From contig UQZN01000003.1 in assembly GCA_900545535.1 (NCBI GenBank), positions 78,564 through 142,563 on the forward strand: a stretch of DNA of 64,000 bases. Reading direction: 5' to 3'. Below are positions 42,999-52,163 of the stretch, piece by piece. The notes under the pieces were generated by a model that made no database searches, was not told the origin of the DNA, and worked only from the letters and a program-made list of their open reading frames with translations. Numbering within the stretch: position 1 is the stretch's first letter; every line of letters begins with the position of its first letter. The stretch is from an uncultured Phascolarctobacterium sp. Lineage in GTDB: Bacteria; Bacillota; Negativicutes; Acidaminococcales; Acidaminococcaceae. The position numbers and the translations under genes were made by a program.

Positions 42999-43256
42999 TC
43001 AATTGATCAAAGTGTCGAAATAACCTGCTTCTACCAGCTTAGCCAAAGCCAGCTCGCCGCCCTGCGGTTTAAAATCAGCTGATAAAACAGGCGCCGCCAA
43101 GCCCTCTGCGCCAAGCGAAACACCGACAGCGCGGGTATTATAGCCACCGGCCACTGCTTCCACAAAATGCGGCAGGCAAAAGCCGCCAAAAACGCCTGCG
43201 ATCAGCAGAACCACGAATACCTTGAGCCAACGATCACCCAATTTAGCGCACGTCAT
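42999..43256 (-). CDS. Small hypothetical protein with N-terminal membrane segment
   Basis: 85 residues. A basic start (CAKLGDRWLK) and one hydrophobic stretch (VFVVLLIAGVFGGFCLP) predict a signal anchor, followed by a soluble part with no recognised motif. AAAGGA lies upstream at slightly long distance. Its reading frame is open between the riboswitch promoter and the phage remnant; it may be a real lone gene or chance. No family recognised. Confidence 0.45.
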   Translation of the reverse strand: MTCAKLGDRWLKVFVVLLIAGVFGGFCLPHFVEAVAGGYNTRAVGVSLGAEGLAAPVLSADFKPQGGELALAKLVEAGYFDTLIN

Positions 43257-43370
43257 ACTGTATCACCGTCCTTTACTGTCTTCATTATACAAAATTATTC
43301 ACTTCTGTGAACATTTTGAAAACTACAATAACACTTTCATTATCTACAAAATTATTTTCCTGTGGTTTAC

Positions 43371-43440
43371 TTGTGTCTTACAATTTGAAAGCTAAAATAA
43401 TCTGCTAAGATAAGAAAAAAGGAGGTATACAATGTTATAA
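43371..43440 (+). pseudogene. Orphan gene start: promoter, ribosome-binding site, ATG and immediate stop
   Basis: On the plus strand TTGTGT-16-TAAAAT is followed by AAGGAGG (43419-43425), an ATG at 43432 and, after one codon, TAA. These are strong expression signals with no gene attached. They abut the truncated end of the phage-like genes, whose last ~13 codons are merely antisense to them. Best read as the surviving 5' end of a gene whose body was lost when the phage segment inserted or was deleted. Confidence 0.5.
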
Positions 43441-43850
43441 ACATGTTCAAACCGGGAAAACATATCGTGGTCAGCTGTACATAGCGTCATATAACCGATG
43501 TCGTGTACAGCCTGAGCAACTAATTTATTTTCGTAATGAGGTTTTTTATAAGGATTCAGCTGTTTGCACGCCATGTGCCATGCTTCTGCCGCAGTCAGTT
43601 CGCGCTGTCCGGTTTGGTGCTGCAACAACATTCTGGCTGCCTGCACAAAAACGGCAGGCTTGGGCGGGTCGAAGGCGGTGTTTTCAATAAGATACATCGC
43701 CGCTGCCTGCGCCACATCAAGCGGGAACTGCGCAATAAATGGATACCAGTCTGTTACGACTTCGGTGCCGTTTTTTACCAGCATAGGAAAGTAACGGCCT
43801 AAACGATCAAGAATCTTAGCTGCATCCTGCTGCGTGACCTGATTATTCAT
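43392..43850 (-). pseudogene. Phage helicase-loader inhibitor-like protein (G39P type), probably truncated
   Basis: 152-codon frame. The main part resembles SPP1 G39P-type replicative helicase loader/inhibitors: an N-terminal helical DAAKILDRLGRYFPMLVKNG, then FPLDVAQAAAMYLIENTAFDPPKPA and an AEAWHMACKQL helix. After about residue 135 (FEHVYN) it changes to a hydrophobic tail (IVYLLFSYLSRLF) that is the reverse of host-like promoter and ribosome-binding sequence, so the native C-terminus seems lost. Overlaps the replisome-organiser gene by 8 nt. Confidence 0.6.
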
Positions 43851-44403
43851 GACGGCCTCCCTGTGCTAAAGCACGGATTTGCGCGGCACCAGCAGAAAGC
43901 ATGGGTTTGGCTGGATGGGAAAAGGAAGAAAAAGAAGAGTTTTGATAAAAATTATTCTTCTTATCTTTCTCTTCTTTTTTATTCTTCTTATTAGATGCAG
44001 AGTCTTTGCAGTCGCTTTGCACTACATTTGTAAGGTCGTTGCAGCCATCTGTGCAACGATCGCCATCAAGGTACTGATAAGCGCCCCAATTAACGATAGT
44101 CAGCAGGCGTCCGGTCTTTGTAGATTCGTTTGCTAAAAAACCAAGTTTTACAAAGCGGTCTAAAGCTCCCCGAACATTACCTGTACTTACTCCTTTGCCA
44201 CAGCGGTCAGCAATATGTTGTAAACTGGTAATAGTCTGCCCGGGTTGCACGTTGAACTTTTGACCTTGCCATTCCCATTCGGCGGGCGCAAAGTTGACCA
44301 TAGAGAGCAAAGTAAGAAGAACAGTTTTTTGGATCGGAGTAGACTGTTTCCAGATCGGTTTATCCCAAAGTTCACGATAAATTTTAAAGAAGCCATTGTT
44401 CAT
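43843..44403 (-). CDS. Phage replisome organiser-like protein (DnaD/winged-helix N-terminal)
   Basis: About 186 residues. N-terminal NNGFFKIYRELWDKPIWKQS, then TLLSMVNFAPAEWEWQGQKF and PGQTITSLQHIADRCGKGVS: the winged-helix domain typical of phage replisome organisers and DnaD-like initiators. A low-complexity lysine/glutamate linker (SNKKNKKEEKDKKNN) and a short C-terminal part follow, without a full DnaB-binding domain. The ATG at 44403 has AGGTG 6-7 nt upstream. No integrase, capsid or helicase genes are adjacent, so this is a leftover module. Confidence 0.75.
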   Translation of the reverse strand: MNNGFFKIYRELWDKPIWKQSTPIQKTVLLTLLSMVNFAPAEWEWQGQKFNVQPGQTITSLQHIADRCGKGVSTGNVRGALDRFVKLGFLANESTKTGRLLTIVNWGAYQYLDGDRCTDGCNDLTNVVQSDCKDSASNKKNKKEEKDKKNNFYQNSSFSSFSHPAKPMLSAGAAQIRALAQGGRHE

Positions 44404-44750
44404 ACAGAACACCTCGATTTTTTATATTTTTAATATAAAAAACAAGGGATTCCCGGCTGGCTGGATGTAATGATGTCTGCTTACAGGTGTTCTGCCGCTT
44501 AAGAGCGTTTTTTATCCGGCTAAGGCTCATCGTTGCTCAATGCTTGTTTATTGCCGTTGCGTAGGATTTTATAACGTCGTCGCTTTAGTTTGCCGTAAAT
44601 CAAAACATTTTACATCTCGCGCAGCGTCCTGTCCTGTTTTTTGAAGCCTTGCTTCACTAATTGTGGGTTGAAGGCAACCTGTTAAGTATGCGCTTTTTGC
44701 CGTCGTTTGTCAAATAACTATCTGTTTGTTTATAACAAATGTATTTATTA
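44404..44750 (-). other. Gene-free stretch upstream of the phage remnant
   Basis: About 350 nt without a supported gene, riboswitch or clear terminator. Short A/T runs occur on both ends of the stretch. It probably holds the promoter of the remnant genes and the decayed phage/host junction. Confidence 0.3.
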
Positions 44751-45233
44751 TTAGTGTCCAGTCAAATCTGTAAGCGGAAGTGGTGTTGCAAGATCCAAAG
44801 CTACTATAAGCTCTACACTATCAACATCGGCATGCTTTATAAACGTATAGCCGCCTAATTGTACACCACCAAAATTGCTTTTGTATACATTTATTCCATT
44901 TTCTTTAATACTACTAATAGCATTTGGGAAAAAAGCTTTTCCTTCTGGAGGAATAGGTACTGCTTCTAAATAGCCTTCGCTAACAAGCATAGGAATAATT
45001 TCCGGATATTCAACGGTAGAACCTACTATTATATCTTTTTGTGCGCCGCCATTTTTAGCTAAATACATAGTGTAAGCTGATTGAAGAGCTCTCATATCGC
45101 CAAGTATTTTTGCACCTCTGGCAGTTGCCTGAGCATCTGTATAATAAGGAATCGCAATACCAGCTAAAATGCCAATGATTGCAATAACTATAACTAATTC
45201 AACTAAAGTAAAGCCCCTAATAGATTTTTTCAT
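44751..45233 (-). CDS. Type IV pilin-like protein (class III signal), second pilin
   Basis: 160 residues. Leader MKKSIRG, then FTLVELVIVIAIIGILAGIA with Gly before and Glu5 after the peptidase site, a hydrophobic helix and a globular domain with no Cys pair. Length and the ARGAKILGDMRALQSAYTMY stretch match its neighbour, pointing to duplication followed by divergence of the C-terminal domain. The ATG at 45233 has GGAGAT upstream. Separated from the first pilin by a terminator, so it is made less or has its own promoter. Confidence 0.92.
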   Translation of the reverse strand: MKKSIRGFTLVELVIVIAIIGILAGIAIPYYTDAQATARGAKILGDMRALQSAYTMYLAKNGGAQKDIIVGSTVEYPEIIPMLVSEGYLEAVPIPPEGKAFFPNAISSIKENGINVYKSNFGGVQLGGYTFIKHADVDSVELIVALDLATPLPLTDLTGH

Positions 45234-45259
45234 TTTATATCTCCTCATAAGCATTTTTT

Positions 45260-45291
45260 AAAAAACGACTGACAAAAGTCAGTCGTTTTTT
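45260..45291. terminator. Terminator between the two pilin genes
   Basis: Fourteen-base arms (aaaaaacgactgac and complement), AAAA loop, A/T tracts both sides. About 20 nt after the first pilin stop; leaky read-through would give less of the second pilin. Confidence 0.92.
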
Positions 45292-45309
45292 AGAAAAATA
45301 TTAAAATTA

Positions 45310-45789
45310 TTATTTACCTGTTTCAGATTTCTGTTGGTCGCCACCTAAAAGAACAGTTAAAGTATAACTTGAACCACTAACACCTGTAAGATTGGTTGCG
45401 CCAGTTAATGTAATTGTTCCTGAAGCGCCATCTGCTCCTGCAGTATAAGTATATGCAGCACCATCACCAGCAACGCCTTCTGTAGTACCGCCACCTTGTT
45501 TTAATACTTGAGCGATAATAAATTTACCAGTTGGAACACCAGGCCAGTTACCTTGTACCAAATCTGCAAAATCTGCTTGGTCAGTAGGATATTTAGCATT
45601 TTTAGCATAATAAATCATTTCTGCTGATTGAATAGTACGCATATCTGCTACGATTTTTGCGCCGCGGGCAGATGCTGTAGCATCCAAAAAGCGCGGTACA
45701 GCGATACCGGCAAGGATACCGATGATAGCAATTACTACTACCAGTTCTACCAGGGTAAAACCTTTTCTGTTTTTAATAAAATTTTTCAT
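45310..45789 (-). CDS. Major type IV pilin (prepilin)
   Basis: 159 residues: leader MKNFIKNRKG, then FTLVELVVVIAIIGILAGIA and the ARGAKIVADMRTIQSAEMIY spine, then a Gly/Thr-rich globular domain. Cleaved and methylated by the prepilin peptidase, assembled by PilB. A strong own promoter and a terminator make it the likely major subunit. Ribosome-binding AAGGGATG upstream. Confidence 0.93.
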   Translation of the reverse strand: MKNFIKNRKGFTLVELVVVIAIIGILAGIAVPRFLDATASARGAKIVADMRTIQSAEMIYYAKNAKYPTDQADFADLVQGNWPGVPTGKFIIAQVLKQGGGTTEGVAGDGAAYTYTAGADGASGTITLTGATNLTGVSGSSYTLTVLLGGDQQKSETGK

Positions 45790-45865
45790 TGGAATTCATC
45801 CCTTCTTTTATGCAGCGTTACTATGATCATCCACATAACATAGCCGCTACTTTATTTATATTTTA

Positions 45866-45894
45866 ATAATAACTCTTTTTTAGCCTTTTATCAA
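45866..45894 (-). promoter_or_regulatory. Promoter of the major pilin gene
   Basis: TTGATA, 17 nt, TATTAT on the minus strand, leaving about 75 nt of leader. Sits in the 134-nt gap after pilC. Confidence 0.75.
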
Positions 45895-45923
45895 GTATTT
45901 TTATTATAAAAGCAGTATTTTAT

Positions 45924-47138
45924 TTATAAACTGCCAACTTTAGTAACTATTTCGAACATCGGAAGTAACAGCGCTATAGCCAAAGTACCGATGATAACGC
46001 CTAAAATAACGATCAGGATCGGGTCCATAATGGTTTGCAGACGTCCGATCGTATCATCGACCTCAGCACCATAGAAATCGGCTACTTTATCGAGCATAGT
46101 ATCCAAAGCGCCTGTTTCTTCACCGATATTGACCAGACTGATAACGATCGGCGGAAACATGCCGCTGGCTTCCATAGGGTCTGCCAGTGTTCGCCCACGC
46201 CGCAAGCTGCCGCGGGCCTGATTGAGAACCCGTTCGGCCTGCAGGCTGCCTGTCGCTTTACTGACGATAGTCATGGCGTTCAATATCGGCACGCCGCTGC
46301 GCGATAAGCTGGCAAAAGTGCGGGCAAAGCGGGTGATGATGATTTTATTATACAGATCTCCGAAAATAGGTACTTTGAGATAAATACCGTCACGCCACAG
46401 GCGGAAGCTTTCTTTAGTCCCGGCCCATTTATAAAGGGCAAACAATGCCGCCAGCGCGGCGAGAACCAGATACCAGTAATGCCCAAGAAAGTTGCTGATA
46501 TCGATAACGACACGGGTAACAAAAGGCAGTTCTATTTTGAGTTGCTCAAACAGCCCGACAAAAACAGGCATGACGAACATCATAATAATAGCAACAACGA
46601 TAGCGGCTACCGATAAGACGATCGCCGGATAGATCATCGCCGATTTGAATTTGGCGTTCATGCGGTAGTCTTTTTCAAACTGGGCCGCCAGACGGTCCAT
46701 AACGATCTCTAAAATACCGCCGGCCTCGCCCGCTGCTACCATATTAGTCATCAGCTCGGGAAAGACCTTGGGAAATTCGGCCATAGCCGCAGATAAGGCC
46801 TTGCCTTCGCGAACACTGGTAGTGATCTGCCCTAAAACAGTACGCAGCCGTTCTTTGGCAGATTGCTGCGTCAGTATCTCCAAGCCTGTTAATAACGGTA
46901 CGCCCGCTCCCAGCAGGGTCGCAAACTGACGGGCAAAGATGGAGATATCATAAAGGTTGATGCTTTCTTCAAAAAGTGCGCCAGCAAGCAGACCTTTCTT
47001 TTTAGAGGCTGTGATATTGGCCACATACATTTCCTGTTTGCGGATAAAGGCGGCGACAGCAGCTTCGTTGGGGGCGTTGACGGTGCCGTAGACTACAGTG
47101 CCGTCACGTTTACGGGCTTTATATTTAAATTGCTCCAA
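45924..47138 (-). CDS. pilC: Type IV pilus inner-membrane platform protein PilC
   Basis: 404 residues with the duplicated T2SSF domain: first FARQFATLLGAGVPLLTGLEIL, second FARTFASLSRSGVPILNAM, each followed by GxxL..A(M)xxxxxFPxxxxxM, and three membrane helices. It anchors the assembly and retraction motors. Start is TTG with AAAGGAGG 9 nt upstream. Third in pilB-pilT-pilC. Confidence 0.95.
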   Translation of the reverse strand: MEQFKYKARKRDGTVVYGTVNAPNEAAVAAFIRKQEMYVANITASKKKGLLAGALFEESINLYDISIFARQFATLLGAGVPLLTGLEILTQQSAKERLRTVLGQITTSVREGKALSAAMAEFPKVFPELMTNMVAAGEAGGILEIVMDRLAAQFEKDYRMNAKFKSAMIYPAIVLSVAAIVVAIIMMFVMPVFVGLFEQLKIELPFVTRVVIDISNFLGHYWYLVLAALAALFALYKWAGTKESFRLWRDGIYLKVPIFGDLYNKIIITRFARTFASLSRSGVPILNAMTIVSKATGSLQAERVLNQARGSLRRGRTLADPMEASGMFPPIVISLVNIGEETGALDTMLDKVADFYGAEVDDTIGRLQTIMDPILIVILGVIIGTLAIALLLPMFEIVTKVGSL

Positions 47139-47159
47139 ACTGCGCTTCCTCCTTTAGCT

Positions 47160-48215
47160 TTATAGTCCGTGCATATAGCGTTCCAGTGTCAGCGGGTCAT
47201 AACAGCGTTCTTCCGCAGCGATGCGGTCGATCCTATTTTGACGTACCAGCTGCGCCAGATAAGCGTCCATGCAGATCATGCCAAATTTAGAACCGGTCTG
47301 GATATAAGACGGTATCTGATGCGTTTTACCTTCACGGATCAGATTGCGCAGCGCCGGTGTTGCGACCAGTATCTCAAAGGCTGCCAGCCGTCCTGTCTGC
47401 TCGCGGTTCATCAGCAGCTGCTGTGCCACGATGCCCTGCAGATTGCCTGCCAGCTGAATCCTGATCTGCTGTTGCTGATGTTCCGGGAAAACGTCGATAA
47501 TGCGGTTGACTGTCGATGCCGCATCCTGCGTATGCAGGGTCGCCAGCACCAGATGTCCTGTTTCAGCCGCAGTGATCGCGGTGGCGATAGTTTCCGTGTC
47601 GCGCATCTCGCCTACCAGAATAACGTCGGGGTCTTCACGCAGCGCTGCCCGCAGGCCGTTGGCAAAGCTTTTGGTATCGCTGCCGACTTCGCGCTGGTTG
47701 ATGATGCTGTTGATATGGTTGTGTTTGTACTCGATCGGGTCTTCCAGTGTAATGACGTGGTCTTTGCGGTGTTTGTTGATTTTGTTGATGACTGCCGCCA
47801 GCGTCGTGGACTTGCCGCTGCCCGTAGGTCCTGTGACCAGCACCAATCCGCGCGGCAGCATGGCAAGCTCGCTGATAACGTCGGGCAGGCGCAGATCTTC
47901 AAAGCTTGGGATATTATTGGAAATCAAGCGCAGCGCCGCTGCCACACAGTTACTCTGCTTAAACACGTTCACACGGAAACGGCACATATCTTCGATTTCA
48001 TACGAGAAGTCGGATTCGCCGTTGTCCAAAAACTGCGTGCGGCGGCGGTCATCCATCAGTTCCATGGCCATGTTATAGGTATCCTCACGGCGCAGCGGTT
48101 CTTCGCCGGCCTTACGCAGCACACCGTTGACACGCAGCATCGGCGGCAGTCCCACGGTCAAATGGATATCGGAAGCGTTGACTTCAAAAGCGTCACGCAT
48201 TAACTCTTTGATCAC
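47160..48215 (-). CDS. pilT: Pilus retraction ATPase PilT
   Basis: 351 residues. GPTGSGKSTTLAAVINKI (Walker A), EDPIEYKH (Asp box), ILVGEMRDTETIATAITAAETGHLV (Walker B and His box), and the PilT-specific ALRNLIREGKTHQIPS near the C-terminus. Presence of PilT separates a retractable type IV pilus from a type II secretion system. GTG start with AGGAG 8 nt upstream. Confidence 0.97.
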   Translation of the reverse strand: MIKELMRDAFEVNASDIHLTVGLPPMLRVNGVLRKAGEEPLRREDTYNMAMELMDDRRRTQFLDNGESDFSYEIEDMCRFRVNVFKQSNCVAAALRLISNNIPSFEDLRLPDVISELAMLPRGLVLVTGPTGSGKSTTLAAVINKINKHRKDHVITLEDPIEYKHNHINSIINQREVGSDTKSFANGLRAALREDPDVILVGEMRDTETIATAITAAETGHLVLATLHTQDAASTVNRIIDVFPEHQQQQIRIQLAGNLQGIVAQQLLMNREQTGRLAAFEILVATPALRNLIREGKTHQIPSYIQTGSKFGMICMDAYLAQLVRQNRIDRIAAEERCYDPLTLERYMHGL

Positions 48216-48227
48216 TTTGTCATCTCC

Positions 48228-49898
48228 TTAGGCATACGCTACGCGCAGCAATTCTGAGGCAGTTGTTTCACCGTCCAGTACTTTTTGGATACCGTCTTCC
48301 TTCATGGAAGTGACGCCATGGGGACGTCCGGCGGCAAAAATATCTGTATCCGGGGCATTTTTCAAAATCAGTTCTTTCATTTCGGGAACAATGGGCAAAA
48401 CCTCGTGGATCGCCATGCGTCCGGCATAACCGGTAAAATTGCATTTGCCGCAGCCGGCGCCTTTATAGATTTTGACATCTTCGTCCAGCGCAATGCCCAT
48501 ATAAGCTCTTTCAGCTGCATCGGGAGCATAGGCCTCTTTACAATGCGGGCAGATGCGGCGCACTAAACGCTGCGCAACGACGCCGCGCAAAGCAGAAGCG
48601 ACTAAAAATGGCTCTACGCCCATATCGATCAGCCGTGTAATAGCGCCGGCGGCATCGTTGGTATGTAGGGTACTGAAAACAAGGTGACCTGTAAGGGCTG
48701 CATGGATACTGATGCGGGCCGTTTCTACGTCGCGGATCTCGCCTACCATGATGATGTTCGGGTCCTGACGCAAAATACTGCGCAGTCCGTTGGCGAAGGT
48801 GAGTCCGGCTTTATTGTTGACGGCGACCTGATTGACGCCGTCGATACGATACTCGACCGGGTCTTCGACCGTGATGATGTTTTTGCTGGGGTGGTTGATA
48901 TTAGTCAGCGTAGAATACAGCGTTGTAGACTTACCGCTGCCCGTAGGACCTGTAACCAGCACGATGCCGTAGGACGAACTGAACAGATCGCTGTACAAAG
49001 CCATATTCTTGGCAGTAAAAGCCAAATCGCCAATCGCTATCGATGCCGCTGATTTGTCAAGGATACGCATAACGACTTTTTCGCCCAAAATCGTTGGCAG
49101 CGTTGAAATACGCAGGTCGATCTCGCGTCCGCCCTGTTCGATGTTGATGCGTCCGTCCTGCGGCAGCCGTTTTTCGGCGATATCCATTTCCGCCATGATC
49201 TTGATACGTGAAATAATGGCACCGTGGCTGTTTTTAGGCAGTGTAACAGCATTACGCAAAACGCCGTCGACACGGAAGCGCACACGCGTCGACTCTTCCT
49301 GCGGCTCGATATGGATATCGCTGGCTTTATCACGGATCGCCTGTTCGATGACCGAGTTGACGATTTTGACTACCGGAGCGTCGTCGCTGCTGTCTTCGAC
49401 TCTGCGAATGACAGGCGCGAAAGAATCTTCCTTCAATTTGTTCAGACTGCCGCCCACACGTCCTCTGACGCCGTAAAAATTATTGATGGCATTGATGATA
49501 TCCTGCTGCTCGGACAAGACGATGGAAATATCGCAGCCGCTGACCATACGCACATCGTCGATGGCGTAAAAGTTAGTCGGGTCGTTCATTGCTATCGTCA
49601 GGCGGTTGCCATCCTTTTTCAGCGGCACTAAAGTATAACGTTCCGCCAGAAAGATCGGTACCGCTGCAATAGCTTCCGGCATGATCTCGATATCGCTCAA
49701 AAACATATACGGTATGGAAAGCTGTTTTTCCAGTGTCTTCAGCATCTTCCGTTCCGTCAGAAAGTTCAGGCTGATCAGGGTCTCACCCAGTCTTTTGCCA
49801 TTTGTTTTTTGTTCAGCCAAAGCCTGTTCCAGCTGAGTCTGCGTTATTTCTCCCGAAGTGACAAGGATCTCGCCCAGGCGTCTTTTCTGTGTTGCCAC
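48228..49898 (-). CDS. pilB: Pilus extension ATPase PilB
   Basis: 556 residues. N-terminal MshEN-type repeats (RRLGEILVTSGEITQTQLEQ, then KRLGETLISLNFLTERKM), which in relatives bind c-di-GMP, and a C-terminal ATPase with GPTGSGKSTTLYSTL, VEDPVEYRIDGV and IRDVETARISIHAALTGHLV. A tetracysteine zinc site (CPHC and CGKC) is present. A GGDEF cyclase is encoded 10 kb away. GTG start behind GGAGG. Confidence 0.96.
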   Translation of the reverse strand: MATQKRRLGEILVTSGEITQTQLEQALAEQKTNGKRLGETLISLNFLTERKMLKTLEKQLSIPYMFLSDIEIMPEAIAAVPIFLAERYTLVPLKKDGNRLTIAMNDPTNFYAIDDVRMVSGCDISIVLSEQQDIINAINNFYGVRGRVGGSLNKLKEDSFAPVIRRVEDSSDDAPVVKIVNSVIEQAIRDKASDIHIEPQEESTRVRFRVDGVLRNAVTLPKNSHGAIISRIKIMAEMDIAEKRLPQDGRINIEQGGREIDLRISTLPTILGEKVVMRILDKSAASIAIGDLAFTAKNMALYSDLFSSSYGIVLVTGPTGSGKSTTLYSTLTNINHPSKNIITVEDPVEYRIDGVNQVAVNNKAGLTFANGLRSILRQDPNIIMVGEIRDVETARISIHAALTGHLVFSTLHTNDAAGAITRLIDMGVEPFLVASALRGVVAQRLVRRICPHCKEAYAPDAAERAYMGIALDEDVKIYKGAGCGKCNFTGYAGRMAIHEVLPIVPEMKELILKNAPDTDIFAAGRPHGVTSMKEDGIQKVLDGETTASELLRVAYA

Positions 49899-50059
49899 GT
49901 TGCTTACCTCCGTTTTTGCCTTTACTGACAGTAAAATTACATTAGTTACTTTATTGGTTTTAGAACGAATAATATGTATATTTTATTTTATATTTTATTA
50001 TACTACGATGTATATTCTAAAACAAACTTATTTTAGTAGAAACAACAAGAATATTTATT

Positions 50060-50085
50060 TGTTTTTCTTCATCTTGTGGTATAAT
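50060..50085 (+). promoter_or_regulatory. Promoter of the pilP-like/secretin operon
   Basis: Extended -10 TGTGGTATAAT with a T-rich -35 region (TTGTTT at 15 nt or TTTGTT at 16 nt). The same 11-base block occurs in the glycan operon promoter. Divergent from pilB. Confidence 0.55.
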
Positions 50086-50139
50086 AACTATATTAAGATT
50101 TTATAATTATCAGTTTAATTTATATTTGGAGGAATCATC

Positions 50140-50655
50140 ATGCGAAAACAGCAAAAACAAACTGATCGTTTGTCACTTGTCATTCTGGCAGCTTTCCTGG
50201 TTTTGAGCGCCTCGCATTTTATGTGCCGCTTTGATGCAGGCAGCTATATAGAAGGTTTGTTCGAAAAAGCCTGGGCCGAACAGCCGCAGGCTGTTGTTCA
50301 GACTCAACCGGCAGCTGCTGCCATGCCTGTTGAAGATGCTTTAGTCCCTGCAGCTAAAATGCAAACTATCGCCCGTAATCCATTTATGGCTCCGGCGGCG
50401 CTGCTCAACAGACCTGCCGTATCTGCAGGCACAGCCACAGGCGGAGCGTCTGTTTACGCAGGAGCGCCGGTTTTGCGCGGCATCATTAATAATGGCGTCA
50501 GGCAGCTGGCGATCATCGAATTCAACAACACCAGCAATTATTATAAAGACGGTCAGAGCTTCGGCGACTATACCGTTGCCGCTATCGGTACTGATTCCGT
50601 TGATCTCAGCCATCCGCAGGCGCCACTCCATTTGACACTGGGGAGGAATAACTGA
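50140..50655 (+). CDS. PilP/GspC-like pilus periplasmic protein
   Basis: 171 residues. One N-terminal membrane helix (LSLVILAAFLVLSASHFMC), a Ala/Pro/Gln-rich linker and a C-terminal homology-region domain around RNPFMAP, then PVLRGIINNGVRQLAIIEFN and YYKDGQSFGDYTVAAI, the pattern of PilP/GspC domains that touch the secretin N-domain. Strong GGAGGAATCATC before ATG. Its stop overlaps the start of the secretin gene (TGATG). Confidence 0.75.
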   Translation: MRKQQKQTDRLSLVILAAFLVLSASHFMCRFDAGSYIEGLFEKAWAEQPQAVVQTQPAAAAMPVEDALVPAAKMQTIARNPFMAPAALLNRPAVSAGTATGGASVYAGAPVLRGIINNGVRQLAIIEFNNTSNYYKDGQSFGDYTVAAIGTDSVDLSHPQAPLHLTLGRNN

Positions 50656-52103
50656 TGCATTCCTGGAAAAAATCACTGCGTAACACTACTCTTGCCGCAC
50701 TTTTAGCATTCAGCAGCACTGCTGTTGCATTAGCCGCGCCTAATGTTACCTTAAACGTGCACGACGGCGAGGTTCGCGACGTTTTGACTGCTATCTCCGC
50801 TCTTTCTGACGCCAGCATCGTTACCGACGAGTCTGTCAGAGGCAGGATCACTATCGCTTTGGACGATGTGCCGTTCGATACGGCTATCAAATTGATCACC
50901 AGCGCCAAGGGCCTGGCTTACCGCGTCGTTGACGGCGTTATTCTGGTTTCCACGCAGGAAAATCTGAATAAATTCAACGGCAGCGTCAATGTTTTTAAAC
51001 TCAATTACGCCAAGGCAGAAGATGTGAAAACCGCTTTAGACGGTCTTTTAGAAGGCAGTAACAAGATCGGTATCGACCCGATCACCAATTCCGTCATGTT
51101 CAGCGGCAGCAGTACTGATGAAGACCGTGTTCGTACTACAATCAAGGCGATGGACGTAGCTACCAAGCAGATCACTCTGGAAGCCAAGATCATCGCCATC
51201 AATAAAGAGGACAGTAAAAACCTTGGCATCAACTGGAACTGGGATAAAATACCGCAAAACAGCGAGGACAACAATAAAGGAGGCGGTAACAACGACGATG
51301 ACGAAGATTTCGGCGGTGTAGTCCATTTTGGCGCCAGCTATGAGTTCCGCTTCAATGCCACGCTCAACGCGCTGTTTGCCAACGGCAAGGCGAAAATTTT
51401 AGCGACTCCGCGCATCATCACCGTTCCCGGTAAGGAAGCCAGTATTTTCATCGGTGACCACATCCCGGTTTTGACCGAAAAGATCGAAAACGGCGTTACC
51501 GTCAATACTACCGAATATGTAGACGCAGGTATCAAGCTTACTTATACCCCGCTGGTCAGCGAGGATGATATGATCACTTCTGCCGTCCATACTGAAGTCA
51601 GCACCCCGACGCTGGTTTCTGAAATCAAAAATTATAAGATCACCAGCCGTACTGCCGATACTTATGTAAGGATGCGCAACGGGGAAACGCTGATCATCGG
51701 CGGCCTGATCAACGAAGAAGAACAGAAAAATATCCAGAAGATCCCCTTCCTCTCCAATATCCCGATTTTAGGCGAGCTGTTTAAAAACCGCAGCACGACT
51801 AAAAATAAAACCGAGGTCATGATGATCCTGACACCGCATATCACGGAAGCAGGTTCTTCACCGGCTATTTATGATACTCAGTCATTGGAAAACGAGTTCA
51901 GGGATTTTGATGATAACACCTTCCTGAAGGATATCAAAAAGTCTGAGCGGGCGCAGGCTGAAGCCAAAATCAAGGCCCAGCAGAAAGAACTGGACAAGGA
52001 AATGCAGGAACTGCAAAAAGAATTCAGCGACGATAAAGCAAAGTCGCCGCAGACAGGTTCGATGCGCGACCGCGTCAACCAGATCCTGAACGAAAATAAC
52101 TAA
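50655..52103 (+). CDS. pilQ: Secretin (PilQ/GspD family), short form
   Basis: 482 residues with signal peptide, STN-type domain (VTLNVHDGEVRDVLTAISAL), NolW/N1 (FKLNYAKAEDVKTALDGLLE, then NSVMFSGSSTDEDRVRTTIK) and the secretin core ending IPFLSNIPILGELFKNRSTT and TEVMMILTPHI. It lacks AMIN domains. Two oddities: an acidic Asn/Gly/Asp insert (NNKGGGNNDDDEDFGG) just before the beta-domain, and a 90-residue charged helical tail (KSERAQAEAKIKAQQKELDK) after the core. Forms the outer-membrane pore for the pilus. Confidence 0.92.
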   Translation: MHSWKKSLRNTTLAALLAFSSTAVALAAPNVTLNVHDGEVRDVLTAISALSDASIVTDESVRGRITIALDDVPFDTAIKLITSAKGLAYRVVDGVILVSTQENLNKFNGSVNVFKLNYAKAEDVKTALDGLLEGSNKIGIDPITNSVMFSGSSTDEDRVRTTIKAMDVATKQITLEAKIIAINKEDSKNLGINWNWDKIPQNSEDNNKGGGNNDDDEDFGGVVHFGASYEFRFNATLNALFANGKAKILATPRIITVPGKEASIFIGDHIPVLTEKIENGVTVNTTEYVDAGIKLTYTPLVSEDDMITSAVHTEVSTPTLVSEIKNYKITSRTADTYVRMRNGETLIIGGLINEEEQKNIQKIPFLSNIPILGELFKNRSTTKNKTEVMMILTPHITEAGSSPAIYDTQSLENEFRDFDDNTFLKDIKKSERAQAEAKIKAQQKELDKEMQELQKEFSDDKAKSPQTGSMRDRVNQILNENN

Positions 52104-52120
52104 AAAACAGCAAAAAAGTA

Positions 52121-52152
52121 ATAGCTATCGCCGTAACAGCGATAGCTATTTT
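52121..52152. terminator. Terminator between secretin gene and thiE
   Basis: Twelve-base arms (aatagctatcgc and complement), 7-nt loop, T4 on the plus strand and an A-rich left side, so it can serve both convergent genes. Confidence 0.88.
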
Positions 52153-52163
52153 TATGTGCTTTT

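Noticed and set aside
47169..48203. 344-codon plus-strand frame
   Set aside because: Exact antisense of pilT; no ribosome-binding site or known motif.
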